Assembly (NCBI RefSeq): GCF_017744955.1 | Contig: NZ_JAGIAG010000013.1 | Location: 1-64,000, forward strand | Source: Dokdonella sp. | Lineage (GTDB): Bacteria; Pseudomonadota; Gammaproteobacteria; Xanthomonadales; Rhodanobacteraceae | Length of the DNA: 64,000 bases | Direction: 5' to 3' | Shown here: positions 8,121 to 15,646 of the stretch, piece by piece | Layout of the letters: each line of letters opens with the position of its first letter | Numbering within the stretch: position 1 is the first letter of the stretch | Program-made: the position numbers and the translations under genes | The notes under the pieces: generated by a model | Told to the model about the DNA's origin: nothing | Database searches by the model: none | What the model saw: only the letters and a program-made list of their open reading frames with translations

Positions 8121-9017
8121 TCACTGCCGGCGGATGTCGATGTCGCCGCTGAAGGTCTCGACCTTGACCTGGCCCTGGCCGGCGCCGTTGCTCGCATCGA
8201 GGTTGCTGCCGGGGCCGTGCTCTTCGTGCTTGACCGTGCCGAAGTCGCTGCGGATCGAGCCGCTGAAGCTCGACGCACGCAGGCGCGTGGAGACTTCGCC
8301 GGGCAGGTACAAGTGCACGCTGCCGCTCATCGATTCGACGTCGATGCGCAGGTCGCCCTCGGGCTGGCCGCGCAGGTCGATGTCGCCGGACACCGTGCCG
8401 GCGTTGATCTCGCTGTAGCGGGCGTTGTCGGCGTCGATGTCGCCGGAGACGGTTTCGTACTTGAGGCGTCCGCCGAGGCCGCGCGCACGGATGTCGCCGG
8501 AGACGGTCTGCACGCGGGCGCGGTCGGCCTTGCCGTCGATGTCGACGCCGCCGCTGACGCTGTCGATGTCCACTTCCTTGGCGTTGGTGGACAGGCGCAG
8601 CTTGCCGCTGACGCTGTCGACGTCGAGCAGGCGTCCGGCGACGCCGGACAGCGTCAGATCGGCGCTGACCACGCCGACTTTGAGCTCGGCGGATTTGGGG
8701 ACCTTGATGTCGAGATCGGTCGGGCCCATGCGCGAGTCGGCGCCCCAGCTGAACCAGCCTTGCTTGTCCGGCGCTTCGATCTTGATGCGCAGCTGCGAAC
8801 CGCCGCCTTCGATGGTCGGCCTGGCGCCGCTGCCGAGTTCGCCGCTGATCGCGACCTCGTTGCGGTCCCAGCCGCTGATCGTGACCGAACCTTTCGCGTT
8901 CGAGATCTCGATGCGCGCGTCGGCGTCGACGGTACGTTTCTCGTCGATCGGCGTACCGGCGTGGACGCTGCCCGCGGCGGTCAGGACGAGCAAGGCGAAG
9001 GGAACGGATCGGATCAT
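8121..9017 (-). CDS. Secreted DUF4097 (beta-strand repeat) protein
   Basis: A 298-residue protein with a signal peptide (residues 1-20, ending 'GSVHA') followed by a series of beta-strand repeats around 'VSGDI' (for example 'VQTVSGDIRARG', 'KYETVSGDIDAD', 'NAGTVSGDIDLR'), typical of DUF4097 parallel beta-solenoid domains. Family function is unknown; these proteins are commonly encoded next to ECF sigma/anti-sigma pairs, as here. Start 9017 has GGAG about 9 bases upstream. An alternative ATG at 9035 overlaps the upstream stop (TGATG) and would add six residues before the signal peptide. Confidence 0.8.
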   Translation of the reverse strand: MIRSVPFALLVLTAAGSVHAGTPIDEKRTVDADARIEISNAKGSVTISGWDRNEVAISGELGSGARPTIEGGGSQLRIKIEAPDKQGWFSWGADSRMGPTDLDIKVPKSAELKVGVVSADLTLSGVAGRLLDVDSVSGKLRLSTNAKEVDIDSVSGGVDIDGKADRARVQTVSGDIRARGLGGRLKYETVSGDIDADNARYSEINAGTVSGDIDLRGQPEGDLRIDVESMSGSVHLYLPGEVSTRLRASSFSGSIRSDFGTVKHEEHGPGSNLDASNGAGQGQVKVETFSGDIDIRRQ

Positions 9018-9034
9018 CGGAGGGGCTCCAGACA

Positions 9035-9514
9035 TCAACCGGCGTTGGCGCCGTAGTGATCGAGTTTCATGCGGCGTGCGTTGGTGCGATTCAGCAGGCC
9101 GACCAGGAAGGTCGCGTCGGGCCGTTCGGCCAGCGCCTGTTCGAGTTCCGCCTGCGCGGCGTCGAGTACGACGCCCGCACCGGCCAGGCGCGGATCGCCG
9201 CCCGGCGAGCGCATGCGCAGGTCGGCGTCGCTCGGCGACACGTGCGGAAGCTCGCGCTCGAACGCACGCGCGTCGCGCATCGCCGTTTCCGGCGCCGCGC
9301 CGCGCTGCTGCCATCCGAGCACCAGCACGCCGGCGCTGACCGCGACCAGCAGTCCGGCCGCCGCCGCCAGCGGCAGCCAGCCGCGGCGGCGCGGCGTGAC
9401 CGTCGCGCGCTCCTCGTTCGCGATGCGCTTCTCGATCGCCGGCCACAGGTCGAGCTGCGGCGCGCGCGGCGCGTTCATCTCGCGCAGGCGGCGTTGGATT
9501 TCGAAGTCCGTCAT
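9035..9514 (-). CDS. Single-pass membrane protein, probable anti-sigma factor
   Basis: A 159-residue protein with a cytoplasmic N-terminal helix pair ('FEIQRRLREM...LWPAIEKRI'), a membrane span at about residues 46-67 and a periplasmic C-terminal half. The start ATG overlaps the stop of the ECF sigma gene (ATGA), the standard sigma/anti-sigma arrangement, and its 'W..IE.RI' N-terminal pattern is common in short anti-sigma proteins of this order. No zinc motif is present. Function is inferred from topology and coupling. Confidence 0.65.
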   Translation of the reverse strand: MTDFEIQRRLREMNAPRAPQLDLWPAIEKRIANEERATVTPRRRGWLPLAAAAGLLVAVSAGVLVLGWQQRGAAPETAMRDARAFERELPHVSPSDADLRMRSPGGDPRLAGAGVVLDAAQAELEQALAERPDATFLVGLLNRTNARRMKLDHYGANAG

Positions 9515-10098
9515 GTTGCGTCTCCCAGCATCGTGCGCAGCAGACCGCGCGCACGATGCAATTGCGCTTTCGACGAGCCGACCGCCATGCCGAGTTCGCG
9601 GCCGATCTCCTCGTGTTTCCAGCCTTCCACATCATGCAGGACCAGCACCGCGCGCGCACGCGGCGGCAGCTTGGCGACGGCCTGTTCGAGGTCGGCGCGC
9701 TCGCCGGCGCAGAACGGCGTGACCGGGTCGCTGGCCGCTTCGAGCACGTCGTCCTCGACGGCTTCCTCCGGATCGCGTCCGCGCAGGTCCATCAGGGCGA
9801 CGTTGACGGCAAGCCGGTGCAGCCAGGTCGAGAACGCGCTTTCGAAGCGGAAGCTGCCGAGCTTCTGCCAGGCGCGCACGAAGGCTTCCTGGGTCAGCTC
9901 CTGCGCGCGCGCCTCGTTCATGCCGGACAGGCGCCAGACGGCACCGTGCACGCGGCCAGCGTGGCGTCGGTACAGCGCTTCGAATGCGCGCATGTCGCCG
10001 TCGGCCGCACGGCGGACCAGGTCGGCATCGGGTGAGTCGGCCACTTCGGTACGTGGCGTAGCGCTCATCGGCAGGGGCATGGCAAGGCAGGCGTTCAT
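9511..10098 (-). CDS. ECF-type RNA polymerase sigma factor
   Basis: A 195-residue sigma factor. Region 2 contains 'DMRAFEALYRRHAGRVHG' and 'AQELTQEAFVRAWQKLGSF'; region 4 contains 'AVAKLPPRARAVLVLHDVEGWKHEEIGRE' (split here only for length) and the helix-turn-helix 'EIGRELGMAVGSSKAQLHRA'. This is the RpoE-like/ECF02-type layout. Three in-frame ATGs (10098, 10080, 10068) are possible starts and none has a strong Shine-Dalgarno. It is first in a coupled operon with the membrane protein and the DUF4097 protein, so it probably responds to an envelope signal. Confidence 0.9.
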   Translation of the reverse strand: MNACLAMPLPMSATPRTEVADSPDADLVRRAADGDMRAFEALYRRHAGRVHGAVWRLSGMNEARAQELTQEAFVRAWQKLGSFRFESAFSTWLHRLAVNVALMDLRGRDPEEAVEDDVLEAASDPVTPFCAGERADLEQAVAKLPPRARAVLVLHDVEGWKHEEIGRELGMAVGSSKAQLHRARGLLRTMLGDAT

Positions 10099-10133
10099 CT
10101 TGCCAGCTTGGATGCGTGGGAGGGATGAAGGGT

Positions 10134-11000
10134 TTAGCCGGCTGGGGTGGGAGTTTGCGGCGGGGGCGAGGTGACCGGCTTATGGCGAAACCAAGCCCAG
10201 GCTTCCGCCGGCAGGACTGCCGCCAGCGCAGGGAGCAGGAGCATGCCTGGCCAGAGCTTGTAACGTGTGAAGAAAGGCACCCAGAGACAGACCATACCGA
10301 TGCCGACTTGGACCAGCAATGGCGTTCGTAGCGGCTGCTCGCGCCGCTTGTCGGCGTGGCGGTACAGGCGCAAGAAGAAAAGATGGATCGAGTGGAGAAA
10401 AACCGCCAGGACAATCAAAAAACTGGTCCAGAACGCCGTCCAGCGCAATACGTTCCACCAGCGTTCCTGCCTGGCTGTTCGCTCGAATGTAAGCCTTTCG
10501 GCTCGAAGTACCTCGTCGGAGGTGCTGGCATCCCTTCGCGAAATCCAGTTGGAACCGTATGCCTTGTTCATCCACGTTACGACCTCGCCGATCGGTGTGG
10601 ACGCAAGATCCAGGATTTCCCCGTCTTCCGAGACTCCAAGCCTGCGCAGGTAAAGGTCGTTCTTCAGTGCCGTGATCAGGCCTTGCCCGATCTCCGGCCA
10701 GTACAGCCGGAACTTCAGTTCGAACAATCCATTCGCGTGAGGATTGGAGTGCGTCAGCACCGGAGCCAGAAGCCGAGTCGTTGTTGCATCGGCAGGTGCC
10801 ACATCGGTGCGTCTTCCGCAGCTTCCGAACGCACGGATTTCAGAGACGCGAAACACGCCTTCGCAGACACCGCTGCGGCAGCGCATGAAATATCGTTCCA
10901 GATAGGGACTGCACGAGGTTGCCGAGGCAATCCATGGCTCGCCGAGTCCACACAAAGCCAGCGCCATGACAGCCAGCCAGCGGATCGACGATCGCGTCAT
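10134..11000 (-). CDS. Uncharacterised signal-peptide membrane protein
   Basis: A 288-residue protein I do not recognise. A signal peptide (about residues 1-28) precedes a ~150-residue exported domain with five cysteines in 'SCSPYLERYFMRC', 'CEGVF' and 'FGSCGRRT'. Three membrane segments lie in the C-terminal third ('FWTSFLIVLAVFLHSIHLFF', 'VQVGIGMVCLWVPFF', 'LWPGMLLLPALAAVL'). Base composition is visibly less GC-rich than its neighbours, suggesting later arrival. Start ATG 11000 is preferred because it begins the signal peptide; 11018 is also in frame. It stands alone between the sigma operon and pckG. Confidence 0.6.
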   Translation of the reverse strand: MTRSSIRWLAVMALALCGLGEPWIASATSCSPYLERYFMRCRSGVCEGVFRVSEIRAFGSCGRRTDVAPADATTTRLLAPVLTHSNPHANGLFELKFRLYWPEIGQGLITALKNDLYLRRLGVSEDGEILDLASTPIGEVVTWMNKAYGSNWISRRDASTSDEVLRAERLTFERTARQERWWNVLRWTAFWTSFLIVLAVFLHSIHLFFLRLYRHADKRREQPLRTPLLVQVGIGMVCLWVPFFTRYKLWPGMLLLPALAAVLPAEAWAWFRHKPVTSPPPQTPTPAG

Positions 11001-11110
11001 CGGGGCGCCTGCATCCAACGATGGGGTCCTCGTTGGATGAGGCTGGCGAGCGCAAGTTCCGCGCTGCGACGACCGATGTCGTCGGTCGCCACAGCATTTT
11101 CCAGTGATGG

Positions 11111-12922
11111 TTATCCAGCAGCGACTTTACGTACAGATGAGCCGGCCTTTTCTAGCTCCGCCGCCACGCGCCGCTGCTCCTCGCGCAACCGCGCCGGGGT
11201 GCGGGCGCCGAACGAGTCGAGGTAGCGGCCGATGTCCTCGATCTCGGCGCGCCAGCCGTCGGCGTCGACGTCGAGCAGTTCGTCGACGGAGCGGTCGCCG
11301 AGGCCGAGCCCGGCGAGGTTGATGTCGTCCTTGCGCGGCAGGTAGCCGATCGGCGTCTCGGTGGCGCCGACGGTGCCGTCGCAGCGGCCGATGATCCATT
11401 CCAGCACGCGCAGGTTCTCGCCGTAGCCGGGCCAGAGGAACTTGCCGTCGGCGCCCTTGCGGAACCAGTTGACGTGGAAGATCTTCGGCAACTTCGCGTC
11501 GGGGCGGTCGAACGACAGCCAGTGCGCGAAGTAGTCGCCGTAGTTGTAGCCGCAGAACGGCTTCATCGCCATCGAGTCGCGGCGCAGCACGCCCACCGCG
11601 CCAGTGGCGGCGGCGGTCGTCTCCGAGCCCATCGCCGCGCCGACCAGCACGCCGTGCGCCCAGTCGCGCGCCTCGAACACCAGCGGGATCAGCGACGGCC
11701 GGCGGCCGCCGAAGACGATCGCCGAGATCGGCACGCCCTGCGCATCCTCGGCACGCGGCGACCAGCTCGGCGCCTGCCTGGCCGACACGGTGAAGCGCGA
11801 GTTCGGATGCGCGGCCGGGCCGTTGGCCGGGTCGTACGGGCGGCCCTGCCAGTCGGTGACGGGCTTGCCCGGCAGGCCTTCCCACCAGGGCTGGTTGTCG
11901 GCCGTGACGGCGACGTTGGTGAAGATCGTGTCGCGCTGGATCGAGGCCAGCGCATTCGGATTGGTGTCGTTGCTGGTGCCGGGCGCGACGCCGAAGAAGC
12001 CGGCTTCCGGATTGATCGCGTAGAGGCGGCCGTCGGCGCCGGGCTTCATCCAGCAGATGTCGTCGCCGATCGTCCACACCTTCCAGCCGGCCTCGCGATA
12101 GCCCTGCGGCGGGATCAGCATGGCCAGGTTGGTCTTGCCGCAGGCGGACGGGAACGCGGCGGCGATGTAGTGGGTCTCGCCCTGCGGGTTCTCGATGCCG
12201 ACGATCAGCATGTGCTCGGCCAGCCAGCCTTCCTGGCGCGCCTGGAACGAGCCGATGCGCAGCGCATGGCACTTCTTGCCGAGCAGGGCGTTGCCGCCGT
12301 AGCCCGAACCGTAGGACTTGATCGTCAGTTCCTCGGGGAAGTGCATGATGAAGCGACGCTCGGGATCGAGCTCGCCGATCGAATGCAGGCCCTTGACGAA
12401 GGTCGGCTGCTCGCCGCGCGCGAGGGCGGCGGTGCCTTCACGCTCGATGCGCGCCAAGGCCGCGGCGCCCATGCGCGTCATGATGCGCATGTTGGCGACG
12501 ACGTAGGGCGAATCGGTGATCTCCACGCCGCAGCGCGAGATCGGCGAGTCGATCGGACCCATGCAGTAGGGGACGACGTACAGCGTGCGTCCCTGCATGC
12601 AGCCGTCGAACAGCGCGTCGATCTTCGCGTGCGCTTCGCCCGGTTCCATCCAGTGGTTGTTCGGGCCGGCGTCTTCCTGATGCTTCGTGCACACCAGGGT
12701 CAGGTGCTCGACGCGCGCGACGTCGGACGGATGCGAGCGGTGCAGCCACGCGTTCGGATGCGTGTCGGGGTTGAGCGGGATCAGCGTGCCGTCCTGCTGC
12801 ATGCGTTCGAGCAGGGTCTGGTATTCGGCGTCGGAGCCGTCGCACCAGTGGATGTGGTCGGGGCGGGTCAGTCGAGCGACGTCGTCGACCCATCGGTTCA
12901 ATGCTTCGAGTTGGCTGGCCAT
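11111..12922 (-). CDS. pckG: Phosphoenolpyruvate carboxykinase (GTP)
   Basis: A 603-residue GTP-dependent PEPCK, full family length, converting oxaloacetate and GTP to phosphoenolpyruvate at the start of gluconeogenesis. Hallmarks are 'RTLYVVPYCMGPIDSP', the substrate loop 'KSYGSGYGGNALLGKKC', the P-loop 'FPSACGKTNLAML' with the reactive cysteine, 'GDDICWMKPG', and the GTP-site 'FGGRRPSLIPLV' and 'KPFCGYNYGDYFAHWL' segments. It is flanked by an orphan membrane gene and the RiPP-cluster regulator, and appears monocistronic. The GTP type, rather than the ATP enzyme of enterics, is usual in Xanthomonadales. Confidence 0.98.
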   Translation of the reverse strand: MASQLEALNRWVDDVARLTRPDHIHWCDGSDAEYQTLLERMQQDGTLIPLNPDTHPNAWLHRSHPSDVARVEHLTLVCTKHQEDAGPNNHWMEPGEAHAKIDALFDGCMQGRTLYVVPYCMGPIDSPISRCGVEITDSPYVVANMRIMTRMGAAALARIEREGTAALARGEQPTFVKGLHSIGELDPERRFIMHFPEELTIKSYGSGYGGNALLGKKCHALRIGSFQARQEGWLAEHMLIVGIENPQGETHYIAAAFPSACGKTNLAMLIPPQGYREAGWKVWTIGDDICWMKPGADGRLYAINPEAGFFGVAPGTSNDTNPNALASIQRDTIFTNVAVTADNQPWWEGLPGKPVTDWQGRPYDPANGPAAHPNSRFTVSARQAPSWSPRAEDAQGVPISAIVFGGRRPSLIPLVFEARDWAHGVLVGAAMGSETTAAATGAVGVLRRDSMAMKPFCGYNYGDYFAHWLSFDRPDAKLPKIFHVNWFRKGADGKFLWPGYGENLRVLEWIIGRCDGTVGATETPIGYLPRKDDINLAGLGLGDRSVDELLDVDADGWRAEIEDIGRYLDSFGARTPARLREEQRRVAAELEKAGSSVRKVAAG

Positions 12923-13037
12923 GGGGCAATGGCGCCGTGGGGCGCCGGTTCAAAGGAGGGTACGCGGGACGGTAGCCGCGCCCTGCAGGCAATGCAAGGC
13001 GGCGTGCCGCAACCGGGAACGGCCGCGGCGGCGCGGA

Positions 13038-13397
13038 TCAGTCCTTGTCCGGACGCAGGATTTCGAGCAGCGCGGTGCGGCGCTTGGCCGGCAGCGCGCG
13101 GTAGCGCAGCAGCAGGGCCTGTTCCTCGCGGTTGCGCGCCTTGAGCGAGGGATCGCCGTAGGCGGCGACGTCCTCGCGCACGCCGAGCGGGGTCAGCGGG
13201 CCGCCGCAGACCAGTTCGTCCAGTGAGCGTCGCAGGATCGAACGCAGCTGCGGCAGCAGGCGGAAGCTCGGCGTTTCGCGGTCGTTCTCCCAGGCGGAGA
13301 CCGACGACTTGGTGACGCCGAGCGCGAAGCCGAGCTGCTCCTGCGTCATTCCTGCCGCGACTCGCGCTTCGCGCAGGCGATCGGCGAACCGCTTCAT
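13038..13397 (-). CDS. XRE-family helix-turn-helix regulator next to the RiPP cluster
   Basis: A 119-residue protein. The N-terminal Cro/C1-type helix-turn-helix (about residues 5-60) reads 'LREARVAAGMTQEQLGFALG' then 'TKSSVSAWENDRETPSFRLL', the classic layout with Gln in the recognition turn. The C-terminal half is short and has no ligand domain. It is transcribed away from the radical-SAM operon across a 391-base gap that carries a strong promoter with repeated TTAATC boxes, so it is the natural candidate for autoregulation and control of the peptide cluster. That role is inferred from position. Confidence 0.85.
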   Translation of the reverse strand: MKRFADRLREARVAAGMTQEQLGFALGVTKSSVSAWENDRETPSFRLLPQLRSILRRSLDELVCGGPLTPLGVREDVAAYGDPSLKARNREEQALLLRYRALPAKRRTALLEILRPDKD

Positions 13398-13467
13398 CCG
13401 AGAAAAACTCCGCCCGACGGGGCTTTGGACGGTATGGGCGGAACGTTGCGCTGTCGTGCGGAAACGC

Positions 13468-13497
13468 TTGACAGATTAAGTTCGGAAATACGATACT
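13468..13497 (+). promoter_or_regulatory. Sigma70-like promoter driving the RiPP operon
   Basis: A consensus TTGACA (13468-13473), an 18-base spacer and GATACT (13492-13497) lie in a distinctly AT-rich island inside GC-rich DNA. It points at the radical-SAM gene 290 bases downstream and starts about 70 bases upstream of the divergent XRE gene. Confidence 0.65.
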
Positions 13498-13517
13498 TTT
13501 AATCGACCATTTAATCG
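13473..13517. promoter_or_regulatory. Candidate operator: repeated TTAATC/GATTAA boxes
   Basis: GATTAA at 13474-13479 sits in the promoter spacer. TTTAATCG occurs directly at 13498-13505 and again at 13510-13517, 12 bases apart, overlapping and following the -10 box. The first pair forms an inverted repeat around the -10 region, a position where a bound XRE repressor would block transcription. Binding by the adjacent regulator is inferred. Confidence 0.45.
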
Positions 13518-13788
13518 CCGGCGCAATCCGGTCCCGAGGTGGCGGGACTGCCGCCGGCGCCTCGCAGGCGCGGTACGCGAGGGCCGGAGAACGGCGAACG
13601 GTCGGAGGACGCGGCGGGAGGCGGACTCCAACGGAAGCGATGCGAAGCGGCGGCGCGGTCGATTTCCCCGGCCGATTTCCGCTTCCGGCAGACCGCCGGC
13701 GCATCGATCGAGAGCGACATGGAACGCGTGCTCGCCCCCGGAATGTGGGATCCGGGTTCGGGCCAGGAGCGATGGGGAGGGGACGGTC
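13518..13788 (+). other. Long GC-rich leader before the epimerase gene
   Basis: About 270 bases between the predicted promoter and ATG 13789. No open frame with a ribosome-binding site or recognisable product is seen on either strand. The tract is rich in short GGCGG/CCGCC complementary blocks and could fold extensively, but no known riboswitch or attenuator pattern is recognised. Confidence 0.4.
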
Positions 13789-15321
13789 ATGGAGATCGAC
13801 GTCGGCGCCCGCGAAACGATTTCGGCGCACCGCGAATTGCAGGTCATCGAAGCCTCGCTCGAGGATCACGAGCTGCGGCTGCGCCTGATCACCGATCCGA
13901 AATCCGTGCTCGGCACGGAGCGGCTGCTGACCGCCGAGGTCAAGCGGTTCGCCGAACTGCTGATCGGCAATCCGATTTTCCGCAAGGGCCTGCAGGAAAA
14001 CCCGCGCGCGACCACTGAAGCCTTCGGCCTGCGGCTCGATCCGCTCCAGGTGCGCGCGATGTGGGACGGTCAGGCACTGCGCGAAGGGCGCCTCACCGAC
14101 GCGGACCTGCAGCGCGACGGCATCCGTTGCCTCAACGCGTTCAACGAACTCAAGCGCGCGTTCGCCGGACGCATGCTGTCGGCGGTGTCCTCGAACGTCG
14201 CCTTCGACGCCTGGCGCCGCCGGCAGATCGCGCGCTGCCGCACCGAGGTCGATCCGGCCAACGCGTCGGCGATCGTGCACGCGCCGGCCACCTTCGAGCT
14301 CGCCTCCGGCTGTTCGGTCGGCTGCTGGTTCTGCGGCGTGTCGGCGGAGAAATACCGCGGCGCGGTGAGCTACGCGGCGATCCGCGACGACTGGCTGGCC
14401 GCGCTCGCGGGTCTGCGCGACGAACTCGGTCCGATCGCCTCCAAGGCGTTCCTCTACTGGGGCACCGAGCCGCTCGACAACCCCGACTACGAGAAATACT
14501 GCCTCGACCTCAAGGCGGTCTGCGGCGAATTCCCGCAGACGACGACCGCGATTCCGCTGCGCGACGTCGAGCGCACCTGGGAGGTGATCAAGCTGTCCAC
14601 GCGCGAAGGCTGCCAGATCAACCGCTTCTCGATCCTGACACCGCGCGTCCTGCACGACACCCTCGCGCATTTCACGCCGGCGCAGCTGCTGTTCGTCGAG
14701 CTGGTCCTGCACAACCGCGGCTCGCTGATGGTCAAGGCCGATGCCGGGCGCGCGCGCAACAGCAAGCGCTTGCGGGAAGACCGCGAGTTCGTCGCGGTCG
14801 AGCTCGGCGAATACGCCTCGCCCGCGCTGCAGGCGGCGCGGCCGAGCACGATCGCCTGCGTCAGCGGTTTCCTGATCAACCTGGCGCACAAGGAGATCCG
14901 CCTGATCTCGCCGTGCTCGGCCTCCGACGAGCATCCGGACGGCTACATCGTGTTCGAGCGCGCCGCGTTCGCCGACGGTCGCGAAGCGGTCGCGCGCCTG
15001 CGCGAGCTGATCGCGCGGCACATGCCGACGCAGCTCGACGCCGCCACCGCGCTGTCGTTCCGCGGCGATCTGCGCTACGCCGCGGAAGACGACGGCTTCG
15101 TGCTGCGCAACGAATTCGACACGATCGCGATCCGCAACAAGGCGCATCCGGCGCTGATGCAGCGCATCGGCCATCTGATTCACGAAGGGCTCTGGAACGC
15201 CGATGCGATCTCCGCCGCGCTCGGCGGCGAATTCGGCGTGGCCGACGCGCAGGCGCGTGGCCTGCTCAATCTTCTGTTCGACAAGGGCGTGCTGCGCGAG
15301 CGCGCGGCGACCTCGTCTTGA
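13789..15321 (+). CDS. PoyD-like radical SAM peptide epimerase
   Basis: A 510-residue radical-SAM enzyme. The 4Fe-4S motif is C175-SVG-C179-WF-C182 (CxxxCxxC). The N-terminal ~110 residues contain a nitrile-hydratase-leader-like stretch ('FRKGLQENPRA...GLRLDP...VRAMWDG') typical of the PoyD-type RiPP epimerase family. 'SPCSASDEHPDGY' carries Cys376, near where PoyD has its H-atom donor cysteine (recalled as Cys372). These enzymes invert L-residues to D in a precursor peptide. Start ATG 13789 follows GGGAGGGGA. It is first in a long co-directional operon, and its likely substrate is encoded 104 bases downstream. Family assignment is strong; substrate is inferred. Confidence 0.88.
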   Translation: MEIDVGARETISAHRELQVIEASLEDHELRLRLITDPKSVLGTERLLTAEVKRFAELLIGNPIFRKGLQENPRATTEAFGLRLDPLQVRAMWDGQALREGRLTDADLQRDGIRCLNAFNELKRAFAGRMLSAVSSNVAFDAWRRRQIARCRTEVDPANASAIVHAPATFELASGCSVGCWFCGVSAEKYRGAVSYAAIRDDWLAALAGLRDELGPIASKAFLYWGTEPLDNPDYEKYCLDLKAVCGEFPQTTTAIPLRDVERTWEVIKLSTREGCQINRFSILTPRVLHDTLAHFTPAQLLFVELVLHNRGSLMVKADAGRARNSKRLREDREFVAVELGEYASPALQAARPSTIACVSGFLINLAHKEIRLISPCSASDEHPDGYIVFERAAFADGREAVARLRELIARHMPTQLDAATALSFRGDLRYAAEDDGFVLRNEFDTIAIRNKAHPALMQRIGHLIHEGLWNADAISAALGGEFGVADAQARGLLNLLFDKGVLRERAATSS

Positions 15322-15425
15322 CCTGAAACGAAGGGCTTGCGGGCCGGGGTGGGGTGACTTTCCGCCCGCGGGGTAGGTGCCGTCGCATCCGCGGCGGCGT
15401 GACGTCGACCAAAGGAGGAAGGTAC

Positions 15426-15581
15426 GTGAATGCCATGAACGATCTGTTGGGCTCCGTCGAAATCTCGGTGGAAGAGTCGAGAACGACGAATTTCGATCCG
15501 GCCATCGCCTGCGCCGTCGTGTGCTGCTGCGTGGCGGCGACGGCCTGCGCCATCGGCTGCGTGGTGACGCAGGCGAACTGA
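15426..15581 (+). CDS. Putative RiPP precursor peptide (51 aa, Cys/Ala/Val-rich core)
   Basis: A 51-residue peptide. Start GTG 15426 is set by a near-perfect Shine-Dalgarno AAAGGAGGAA (15411-15420), with GGAGG ending 7 bases upstream; ATG 15435 would be 16 bases away. The N-terminal ~24 residues are polar and acidic (leader-like, 'VEISVEES'). The remainder is small hydrophobic residues with six cysteines at 29, 33, 34, 35, 41 and 45 ('ACAVVCCC', 'TACAIGC') and ends in Gln-Ala-Asn. It lies directly after a peptide epimerase and before an exporter, the classic place for a precursor. No lanthionine, azole or lasso enzyme is nearby. The sequence matches no precursor family I recognise. Confidence 0.72.
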   Translation: MNAMNDLLGSVEISVEESRTTNFDPAIACAVVCCCVAATACAIGCVVTQAN

Positions 15582-15600
15582 CGCGACCGAAGTCTCGCCC

Positions 15601-15626
15601 ATATCGGCGGTGCAAGCCGCCGATAT
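15601..15626 (+). terminator. Intra-operon hairpin after the precursor gene
   Basis: A perfect 10-bp stem, ATATCGGCGG / CCGCCGATAT, with a 6-base loop (15611-15616) starts 20 bases after the precursor stop and ends 21 bases before the next start. There is no T-tract, so it is more likely a partial terminator or 3'-end stabiliser. That would let the short precursor message accumulate above the downstream transport genes. Confidence 0.6.
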
Positions 15627-15646
15627 TCCCTCCGAGGAAACATCCG

